Source: Geomonas oryzae
Lineage (GTDB): Bacteria > Desulfobacterota > Desulfuromonadia > Geobacterales > Geobacteraceae
Length of the DNA: 64,000 nucleotides
Assembly: GCF_004117875.1 (NCBI RefSeq)
Contig: NZ_RAHW01000001.1
Location: 496,001 to 560,000, forward strand
Reading direction: 5' to 3'
A program made the translations under genes and the position numbers. This document shows, piece by piece, positions 8,354-14,726 of this stretch (position 1 is the first letter of the stretch; each line of letters opens with the position of its first letter). The notes under the pieces were generated by a model. The model ran no database searches and was not told the origin of the DNA. It worked only from the letters and a program-made list of their open reading frames with translations.

Positions 8354-8647
8354 ATGGGATTCGAACTGGAGCCGTTGTACCAAACAATGACGTTCGCGCT
8401 GCTCGAGTTGGCGGTTGGAAACGAGGAAGATCGTTCCGTCGATGTCGGGACTCGCAGCGGTGCTACGCGGATCAGAATCGTGGAATCGACAGGCGAAGTC
8501 ACGATGACGGTGTACGGCACGGGGTACTATGAGCTCGCTGAGCAGTTGGTTCTTTCCTGCCTGAGAAGGATCAGCGTGCAACGCCTGAACGAACTACACA
8601 AGACGCCGCTCAAAAAGGCTGCGCCGCTCACACTTGCGAAAGGATAG
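8354..8647 (+). CDS. Small unrecognised protein, copy 1 of a tandem pair
   Basis: Protein of 97 residues with a strong ribosome site (AAGGAGGCAGTC). No signal peptide, membrane segment or known motif is visible. The middle reads as beta strands (TRIRIVESTGEVTMTVYG) followed by a helix (YYELAEQLVLSCLRRISVQR), then a basic tail. The same strand-helix layout, including LAxQLVLxCLxxxS, occurs in the next gene nine bases downstream, so the pair arose by duplication. TTGACA at 8293-8298 is a possible -35 element but no good -10 follows. Confidence 0.6.
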   Translation: MGFELEPLYQTMTFALLELAVGNEEDRSVDVGTRSGATRIRIVESTGEVTMTVYGTGYYELAEQLVLSCLRRISVQRLNELHKTPLKKAAPLTLAKG

Positions 8648-8656
8648 GGAGGCTTT

Positions 8657-8959
8657 ATGGAAACCGGGGAGTTCGAGATCGGAAAGCTGTGGGAAAATGT
8701 CGCTCTGTACCTTTTGCAGCTCTGCATGCGCGATGACGGCGACAAGGATTTCGGAGTGATGTTACTTGGGAACGACGTCCACCTGAAGGTGATCGGTCTC
8801 TCTACGAACACGGAGATCAACGTCATAGGTGGGGAGGAGTACAACGACCTGGCGAAACAACTGGTACTGGCGTGTCTTCAAAAGCTAAGCGCCGGTGACC
8901 TCGTCGAGCTGAGCCTGAAACAGCTCAATACCGAAGCCGACGTGCTGAAACCGGCATAG
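8657..8959 (+). CDS. Small unrecognised protein, copy 2 of a tandem pair
   Basis: Protein of 100 residues, ribosome site AGGGAGGCTTT. Its centre, EYNDLAKQLVLACLQKLSAG, aligns with YYELAEQLVLSCLRRISVQ of the gene before it, and the preceding strand (HLKVIGLSTNTEINVIGG) matches in position. The N-terminal halves differ (KLWENVALYLLQLCMRDDG here). It is acidic, with no membrane segment. Together with its neighbour it forms a two-gene operon that ends at the hairpin at 9018-9054. Function unknown; a heterodimer is possible. Confidence 0.6.
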   Translation: METGEFEIGKLWENVALYLLQLCMRDDGDKDFGVMLLGNDVHLKVIGLSTNTEINVIGGEEYNDLAKQLVLACLQKLSAGDLVELSLKQLNTEADVLKPA

Positions 8960-9017
8960 CTCTGGCCTGTCTGAGAACTCTCTTCAAGTGCTTCACACGT
9001 TCAGCGAGAGCCTCATA

Positions 9018-9054
9018 GAAAAGGCCACCCGCATCTTCGCAGGTGGCCTTTGTA
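9018..9054. terminator. Bidirectional terminator hairpin
   Basis: AAGGCCACCCGC, loop, GCAGGTGGCCTT with A run before and T-rich stretch after; it serves the small-protein operon on the plus strand and the phosphatase gene on the minus strand. The stem is nearly that at 2951 and 11243. Confidence 0.8.
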
Positions 9055-9097
9055 TCTCCGGGACCGGCAACCGGTATCCGAGCCCGGCGCTCTCCCG

Positions 9098-10594
9098 CTA
9101 AAACAGGGGCGCCGCAGCCGGGAGGCTCGCGGAATCGATCCCTTCACAGTTCGCATTGTCCACGCTCAAATTGCCCTGGGCGTCCAGCCGCACGGTCCAG
9201 ATGGTATCGTAGTCTGTCGCCTGCCAATCCGTCCATCCGTCCGGCAGGGCGGGATAGTCGCCGCCGTAGCTCTCGATGAGTTTTTTGAGAAACGGCTTTA
9301 TGTGACCGGATTCCCACGCCACCAGCAACGTCTTGTTCGAGAACGTGCCTCCGGTGAAGAAAAAGTCCTTGGTGGCCTGGGCCACGGTGTCGTCGGTCGG
9401 GGTGAAAGCCGATCCGAGCGAGAAGGTGGTTGCCAAGTGGTATGGGAGGTTGTTGGCGATCACGTACGGCAAAACGGTGAGCGAGGGGCGGATATAGGAA
9501 ACGTTGGCGGCGCCGTTTGGATACCAGATGCCGGCCGGGTCGATGGAGTAAACCATGTCGGGTTTTGTTATCCTGCCCTTCAGCATGTCGGCAAGCGAGA
9601 GAGCACGCCACTGCCCCGCCCCCACATAGTTGCCGTCGTCGAAACGAGAGCCGGAATCCGGGTGCGCCTCCGCGTGCCGGACGATGTAGACGGTGGCATT
9701 GGTATTCATATGGGCGGGAACCGTTGCGCCGTTTTGTCCGCCAACCCTCGAATAGGAAAGAGGGGTGTCCGTGCAGGCGACCGTTGCCACAGCTGCGGGA
9801 AGAACGGGATAGGACGACGACGGTTTCACCTTGCTGTAGTAGGTGACCAGATGCGCGCCTCCTGACGGCGGGATGGATACCGCATGGATGCGGTCCCCCC
9901 CCGGATATGCCTCCGGCAGCGCCAGGTTGTAGCCGTACTTGGCGTTGATGGACTTGAGCAGGGCATGGACCGTCTCCCAAGGCGCGGAAAACACGAAATA
10001 CCCCGTTCTCTTGTTATCGATGATGTTGAAGACCAGGCTTTCGTTAGCGGCGCCGGCATCGTGGAAATCGAGCCCGGTGCAGTCGGGGCAGTAGGTGGGG
10101 AGGACCGACAGGGGCGGCGTCGGGGGGACCACCCCGTCCGGGACCTGCCCCTGCCCGTATGACGCCTTGACCGGGAAACTGTTGCCGGTGTAGGTGTTTC
10201 CGTTATGGTCAATCGGCAGGGTTGTCTGGTTCAGGAGGGCGAACTGCTGGATGATCCCCAGGGGTGCCATGTCGGGATACCCGTATGCGGTCTGCAGATG
10301 GGTCATCGGTTCGACGGCGTAGATGCTGGTGACGTTATCCCCCCCCAGCACCTGCTCTTTCAGGTAGCTCGCCAGGAGGAGCGAACGCTGCAGCCCCTGG
10401 CCGGTGAGGTTCGCGGTATCCGGGGCTACGTCGCCGCTGTCGTGAAAGGCGAGATCGGGGCTGATCACGAAGATCAGGTTGGTGTTGTCGGCACCAAGGG
10501 GCTGGGTGGAGGAAGACGAAGACCCGCACCCCCCAACGGAAAGTACCACAGCCAGGTACAGCAGCAACGACATCACGACAGGCATCTTCCTCAT
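9098..10594 (-). CDS. Histidine phosphatase superfamily lipoprotein with a degenerate N-terminal repeat
   Basis: Protein of 498 residues from ATG 10594 (ribosome site GGAGGTCGTCC). The start MRKMPVVMSLLLYLAVVLSVGGCGSSSSS is a lipoprotein signal with the lipobox cysteine in VGGC. The C-terminal half carries the phosphohistidine motif as TVYIVRHAEAHPDSG and the second catalytic histidine in VAWESGHIKPF, so it should be a phosphatase of the RHG/acid phosphatase clan, anchored facing the periplasm or outside. The N-terminal half repeats the layout (NLIFVISPDLAFHDSGD, then LTGQGLQRSLLLASYL) but has lost the Arg-His pair, so it is probably a dead structural copy. Pieces of a second copy of this gene lie at 11300-11335 and 14257-14580. 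The substrate is unknown. Confidence 0.75.
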   Translation of the reverse strand: MRKMPVVMSLLLYLAVVLSVGGCGSSSSSTQPLGADNTNLIFVISPDLAFHDSGDVAPDTANLTGQGLQRSLLLASYLKEQVLGGDNVTSIYAVEPMTHLQTAYGYPDMAPLGIIQQFALLNQTTLPIDHNGNTYTGNSFPVKASYGQGQVPDGVVPPTPPLSVLPTYCPDCTGLDFHDAGAANESLVFNIIDNKRTGYFVFSAPWETVHALLKSINAKYGYNLALPEAYPGGDRIHAVSIPPSGGAHLVTYYSKVKPSSSYPVLPAAVATVACTDTPLSYSRVGGQNGATVPAHMNTNATVYIVRHAEAHPDSGSRFDDGNYVGAGQWRALSLADMLKGRITKPDMVYSIDPAGIWYPNGAANVSYIRPSLTVLPYVIANNLPYHLATTFSLGSAFTPTDDTVAQATKDFFFTGGTFSNKTLLVAWESGHIKPFLKKLIESYGGDYPALPDGWTDWQATDYDTIWTVRLDAQGNLSVDNANCEGIDSASLPAAAPLF

Positions 10595-10650
10595 GGACGA
10601 CCTCCAGGATGCGATATTGGTCCAAAACGTCAGACGTGTGGGGCTCGAAT

Positions 10651-10704
10651 TCAAGCGGCACAGGGACCCGGCGGGATCGTTGCAGTAGTGGCTATAACTT
10701 GCAT
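10651..10704 (-). CDS. Possible 17-residue leader peptide upstream of the phosphatase gene
   Basis: A very strong ribosome site (GAAGGAGGTG) lies 10 bases before ATG 10704 and opens a 17-codon frame (MQVIATTATIPPGPCAA, stop) that ends 56 bases before the phosphatase start. Nothing else in the 400-base upstream region has such a site. It may be a translated leader or a chance frame; no conservation data are available here. Confidence 0.3.
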   Translation of the reverse strand: MQVIATTATIPPGPCAA

Positions 10705-10997
10705 AGCTCGCACACCTCCTTCATTGACCTGGAATTTCACATCTGATGACTGGCTCAATTCTTGGGACGATATTTGCCGTCATCATGCCCAGCGTCATTG
10801 CGATCCCATTCAAAGACTGCATGTCTTTCTTATCGTCACAGGTGAGGGGCACTCAAGGGAAATAGTTGTCCATTCAAATACCCAAATTAACTGAAGGGAA
10901 AGGTATAGATGCGGCATCAAAGCGGCCGTGACACGGATCCCCCTACACGTCAGGGTCACGATCTGGCATAATGAAGAGGTGAAAAGAGGTGAGAGAG
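10705..10997. other. Intergenic region, nothing recognised
   Basis: About 290 bases between the phosphatase leader and the next small gene. No clear promoter hexamers, hairpins or protein-coding stretches were seen. Confidence 0.4.
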
Positions 10998-11216
10998 ATG
11001 AGATGCGACTATAAAGACGACTTCAAGATCGACTACACCGATTCCCTCCACATCACGAAGGGAAATGGAGTCGACATGACCGTCAAAGATGAAGACATAC
11101 CGGCCAACGTGAAACTTTGCCTCAACTCCGCAGTGGTGCGTAACAGTTGCCACGAACTTAGGGCCGCGGCAAGGGCGCTGACCAGCGACATAAGCAAATC
11201 GTTCGACATCGAATAA
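10998..11216 (+). CDS. Small unrecognised protein
   Basis: Protein of 72 residues starting at ATG 10998 after GAGGTGAGAGAG; a GTG nine bases earlier is also in frame. It begins MRCDYKDDFKIDYTDSLHIT and ends LRAAARALTSDISKSFDIE. It is acidic in the first half and helical in the second, without signal peptide or known motif. It is followed by a hairpin terminator, which supports a real transcript. Function unknown. Confidence 0.45.
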   Translation: MRCDYKDDFKIDYTDSLHITKGNGVDMTVKDEDIPANVKLCLNSAVVRNSCHELRAAARALTSDISKSFDIE

Positions 11217-11242
11217 GACGCTTTTTACAACCGCAGCAAATG

Positions 11243-11275
11243 AGGCCACCCGCATCGCAGGTGGCCTTTTTCTCT
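11243..11275. terminator. Terminator hairpin, same family as 2951 and 9018
   Basis: GAGGCCACCCGC, short loop, GCAGGTGGCCTTTTT ends the small gene at 10998-11216. The stem and the sequence to its right resemble the 3-prime end of the phosphatase gene at 9018-9125, so it was probably the terminator of a lost second copy. Confidence 0.75.
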
Positions 11276-11299
11276 CTGGAGGGACCAGCAACGCGCTTT

Positions 11300-11335
11300 C
11301 CCGTCAAAACAGGGGCGCAGCGGCGGGGAAACCCG
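11300..11335 (-). pseudogene. 3-prime remnant of a second phosphatase gene copy
   Basis: Read on the minus strand, the bases around 11308-11328 give the codons AAAPLF-stop, identical to the C-terminus of the phosphatase at 9098, and both are followed by GGGACC-GCAAC-like sequence and the same terminator stem. Only the last few codons are recognisable. Together with 14257-14580 it marks the outline of a disrupted paralogue. Confidence 0.55.
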
Positions 11336-11538
11336 CCGGTCCGGAAAGGTGTAGGGGGACAACGCCGCTTCATCTGTTAAAATTCTTTGGACGCCGTTCA
11401 AATGAGTTTCCATCCGGGCTTTGCCGAGCGCGCCCCAAAGGGTGCGCGGGCCGGAAGACAGAGACGGCACGGGACGTCACGAAAAACCGCGGGAGACGAT
11501 GTTCCGGCAGCGTTTCGCCGCGGGCGCCAGGAGACGAT

Positions 11539-13203
11539 GTGACCGCCACCAGAATCCTGATCACGCTTTTAATGGTCCTTTCCGCAGCATCATCTTTCGG
11601 CGCCCCACCGAAGGCGTCGCCCGCACCCGTCCAGCATCAGCCGTCCGTGCAGCCGTCCCCGGTGATTTTTGATGGCCGGACGCTGTTTCTGATCCGGGAC
11701 AAGGTCCTGTCCTATTCACCCTCCGACCGGGCCAAAGCCGTCTCGTTCAAACTCGGCAAGCTGGCGCAGGACATAAGCCTCCCCGCCGAGGCCGTCGTCA
11801 CAAGCGACACCGAGACCACCACCGACATATTGGCAGGCGACACCATAATAATGTCGGTCACGGACCGGGATGCCGCCGCCGAGGGCAAGACAAGGCAGGA
11901 AACCGCGCGGCAATTCGCGGCCGCGATGAGAGGCGCCATCGCGGCGCACCGGGAGAGCTACGGCCCGAACGGGATCCTGCTCTCATCGCTTTACGCGGCC
12001 CTCGCCACCGCGGTGCTCGTCTTTCTCCTCGTGTCATTCCGCCGGGCTTTCCCGCGACTGTACCAGAAGATACAATCCCTGCACGGCACGAAGATCAGGT
12101 CACTGAGGTTCCAGTCCTTCGAGATAGTGAACGCCGATCGCATCGTCTCCATGCTGACCAGCGTCGCCCGTGGCGGACGCATCATAGCCACCGTGCTTCT
12201 CTTCTACATCTACGTCCCGCTGGTCTTCAGCTTCTTCCCCTGGACCAGGGGGTATGCCGAAACCCTTTTCCGGTACATCTCCGAGCCGGTTCTCGCCGTG
12301 CTTCGCGCCGTGGGCGATTACCTCCCCAACCTCTTCTTCATCGTGGTCATCTCGGCGGTCACCTTGTTCGTGATACGCTTCACGCGGCTCTTCTTCGCCG
12401 AAATCGGCAAAGGGACGATAAGCCTCCCCGGTTTTTTCCCCGAATGGGCCGACCCCACCTTCAAGATCGTCCGCTTCCTGATCTTCGTATTCTCGGTGAT
12501 CGTCGCCTTCCCCTACCTTCCCGGTTCCGACGCCCCCGCTTTCAAGGGCGTCTCCATCTTCTTCGGCGTCCTTTTGTCCCTGGGTTCCACCTCCGCCGTC
12601 GCCAACATCGTGGCCGGCGTCATCCTGACCTACATGCGGGCCTTCAAGCTGGGCGACAGGGTCAAGATCGCCGACACGGTCGGGGACGTCACGGAAAAGA
12701 CCCTCCTCGTCACCCGGGTGAGGACCATCAAGAACGTCGACATCACCATCCCCAACTCCCTGGTCCTCGGGAGCCACATAACGAACTTCAGTTCCTCAGC
12801 GGCCGAGTACGGGCTCATCCTGAACACGAGCGTCACCATAGGCTACGACGTGCCGTGGCGCCAGGTGCACATGCTGTTGAAGGATGCCGCGAAGAGAACC
12901 GAGCACATCCTCGAACTTCCGGCCCCGTTCGTCCTGCAGACCGCGCTCAACGACTTCTACGTGAATTACGAGTTGAACGCCTACACCGACCATCCCCACC
13001 AGATGGCGACGCTCTACTCCGACCTGCACCAGAACATCCAGGACGCCTTCAACGAGGCGCAGGTGGAGATCATGTCACCGCACTACACCCAGGTGAGGGA
13101 CGGCAACAGCAGCACCATTCCGGAATCCTACCTTCCCGACGACTACGCCCCCTCCTCGATAAGGATCTTCTCCACCCGAGAGAAGGCCCCCACGCGGGAG
13201 TAA
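11539..13203 (+). CDS. MscS family mechanosensitive ion channel
   Basis: Inner-membrane channel of 554 residues that opens under membrane tension to release solutes. GTG start at 11539 after CCAGGAGACGAT. A signal sequence (about 1-22) leads to a periplasmic domain (about 30-135), then membrane segments near 145-165, 210-230, 255-280 and 310-330. The pore helix and MscS-beta hinge follow (FFGVLLSLGSTSAVANIVAG, YMRAFKLGDRVKIADTVGDV, ITIPNSLVLGSHITNFS), and then the cytoplasmic cage with YVNYELNAYTDHP. The extra N-terminal domain makes it larger than E. coli MscS. It sits between the two broken pieces of the phosphatase paralogue. Confidence 0.9.
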   Translation: MTATRILITLLMVLSAASSFGAPPKASPAPVQHQPSVQPSPVIFDGRTLFLIRDKVLSYSPSDRAKAVSFKLGKLAQDISLPAEAVVTSDTETTTDILAGDTIIMSVTDRDAAAEGKTRQETARQFAAAMRGAIAAHRESYGPNGILLSSLYAALATAVLVFLLVSFRRAFPRLYQKIQSLHGTKIRSLRFQSFEIVNADRIVSMLTSVARGGRIIATVLLFYIYVPLVFSFFPWTRGYAETLFRYISEPVLAVLRAVGDYLPNLFFIVVISAVTLFVIRFTRLFFAEIGKGTISLPGFFPEWADPTFKIVRFLIFVFSVIVAFPYLPGSDAPAFKGVSIFFGVLLSLGSTSAVANIVAGVILTYMRAFKLGDRVKIADTVGDVTEKTLLVTRVRTIKNVDITIPNSLVLGSHITNFSSSAAEYGLILNTSVTIGYDVPWRQVHMLLKDAAKRTEHILELPAPFVLQTALNDFYVNYELNAYTDHPHQMATLYSDLHQNIQDAFNEAQVEIMSPHYTQVRDGNSSTIPESYLPDDYAPSSIRIFSTREKAPTRE

Positions 13204-13241
13204 AAAAAACCAAAATCAGAGGGCCCATGAAATTAAAAAGG

Positions 13242-13270
13242 CTGGGGTCAGGCTTGCAAAGTTGCAAAGT
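13242..13270 (+). repeat. Left 29-bp inverted repeat of the RAYT element
   Basis: Identical in reverse complement to 14225-14253. It also encodes the last codons (FATLQA-stop) of the transposase reading frame downstream of its premature stop. Confidence 0.9.
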
Positions 13271-14207
13271 CGGTAAGATTTGTCTTCAACTGTTTCATCC
13301 GTTCCGCAAGACCAGCGTCGCTTTTACATCTAGCCGTGAGCCTTGCTATAGACGAGCTCAGACTAGTGACGTCGCGGGCTAAGACACGGCCAAGTTATGT
13401 AAGAGTCTCGTCGCTCATTTCCCTTACCGCCCAAGCAGCCATACTGCGCGCTTCTGCCATCTTAAAGCTTCGGTCTGCGTTAACCAGACCGCCTTTAGGC
13501 AGCCCATACAGCATTTCTACTGCTGTTATTACATCCACTATGGTTGGTTTGCGCAAGCGCTCCGGCTCCATCTTCTCAACGACCATGTCAATAAAATCAT
13601 CCGCACCAAGAAGCCGTGAGTCAGCAGTATCTCCACTGCTGAAAGCGTCACAATGACCATCCCGCATGTTCTGCTTGACGAAGTCCAGAAATGCGAGTCT
13701 TGCACGTTGCATGTTGGTGCCGAAATAGCCAAGGACAGGTTTGGTTCGCAACCATGGCAGAAACTCCTTGTCGGCATAGGCACGATGGCTGCTCCAGAGA
13801 TAGTCGACAGGATCGTTGACGAGGCGTGCACGAATGGGATTGAGGTGAATGTAAGATGTTAATTGAAGGAGGTATTCGTCGGCGTCAACTAGGATAGCCT
13901 TGTACCGTCCCTGGAAGAGGTGCCCAACTCTATTCTGCCGCCAGTTTACCCAGCGGGTATACCTGAAAGCGAGATTCTGGATGATCCTCGCTAGAGGAGT
14001 GTCGGATACTTGGCAGAGGAGGTGAACATGGTTCGTCATTAGACAAAAGGAGAGGATCGAATGGCCAAACCTTTCGATCCCCTCCTGGAGAAGCAGGTAG
14101 AACTTGTAGCGGTCCGCCTTGTCATAGAAGATGTCCTGCCGGTCGTTCCCCCGCAGGATCACATGATAGTAAGCACCTGGGAAATGTATCCGCTGTCGAC
14201 GAGCCAT
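13248..14207 (-). pseudogene. RAYT transposase with an in-frame stop codon
   Basis: Transposase of the Y1 (HUH) class: residues 1-130 hold PGAYYHVILRGNDRQDIFYD, the metal-binding HUH motif LMTNHVHLLCQ and the catalytic tyrosine in YIHLNPIRARLV. A C-terminal segment (VITAVEMLYGLPKGGLVNAD, then AEARSMAAWAVRE) resembles the DNA-binding domain IV of DnaA, a known RAYT fusion. The frame meets TAA at 13395-13397 after SDETLT, yet continues in the same frame for 48 codons (LGRVLARDVTSLSS, later SDAGLAERMKQL) to a TGA inside the left inverted repeat. GAA to TAA would explain the stop (LTELG is expected). The first 270 residues keep the whole catalytic domain, so partial activity cannot be excluded. 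Confidence 0.85.
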
Positions 14208-14224
14208 TACCCAAAGCTAACTGA

Positions 14225-14253
14225 ACTTTGCAACTTTGCAAGCCTGACCCCAG
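14225..14253 (-). repeat. Right 29-bp inverted repeat of the RAYT element
   Basis: Reverse complement of 13242-13270, perfect over 29 bases. It lies 17 bases upstream of the transposase start codon, so it may also affect its expression. Confidence 0.9.
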
Positions 14254-14256
14254 ATT

Positions 14257-14580
14257 CCCTTGGCGATCACATACGGCAAAACGGTGAGCGAGGGGCGGAT
14301 ATAGGAAACGTTGGCGGCGCCGTTTGGATACCAGATGCCGGCCGGGTCGATGGAGTAAACCATGTCGGGTTTGGTTATCCTGTCCTTCAGCATGTCGGCA
14401 AGCGAGAGAGCACGCCACTGCCCCGCCCCCACGTAGTTGCCGTCGTCGAAATGAGAGCCGGAATCCGGGTGCGCCTCCGCGTGCCGGACGATGTAGACGG
14501 TGGCATTGGTATTCATATGGGCGGGAACCGTTGCGCCGTTTTGTCCGCCAACCCTCGAATAAGAAAGAGGGGAGTCCGTG
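14257..14580 (-). pseudogene. Internal fragment of a second phosphatase gene copy
   Basis: About 320 bases nearly identical (roughly seven substitutions) to 9454-9776 inside the phosphatase gene, in the same orientation. It includes the RHAEAHPDSG active-site codons but lacks both gene ends. It begins right after the RAYT inverted repeat and stops at 14580 where similarity ends abruptly. It cannot make an active enzyme. Confidence 0.85.
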
Positions 14581-14612
14581 ATCCCAGATCCACAATTTTA
14601 TGGATCGTTAGC

Positions 14613-14662
14613 AAAAAGGGGCAGCGCTTGATGGATTAAAAACCACCAAATGCTGCCCCTTC
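14613..14662 (-). terminator. Terminator of the KGGVGR ATPase operon
   Basis: On the minus strand AAGGGGCAGC and GCTGCCCCTTTTT form a hairpin with partly paired inner arms (about 30 bases between the outer arms) and a T run, 65 bases beyond the stop of the ATPase gene. Confidence 0.65.
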
Positions 14663-14726
14663 AGTAAACCTGATGACAGGTACATTAATATTTTACATTA
14701 GTTACCTACGTCCCGCCAAGCACGCG

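Larger units (their letters stand above)
13242..14253. mobile_element. RAYT (REP-associated tyrosine transposase) element bounded by 29-bp inverted repeats
   Basis: A Y1/HUH transposase gene lies between perfect 29-base inverted copies of the same sequence (13242-13270 and 14225-14253; core GGGGTCAGGCTTGCAAAG). The right end abuts a fragment of the phosphatase gene. Such palindromic ends and a single HUH transposase are typical of RAYT modules. Because its transposase has an in-frame stop, this copy is probably inactive on its own. Confidence 0.8.
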
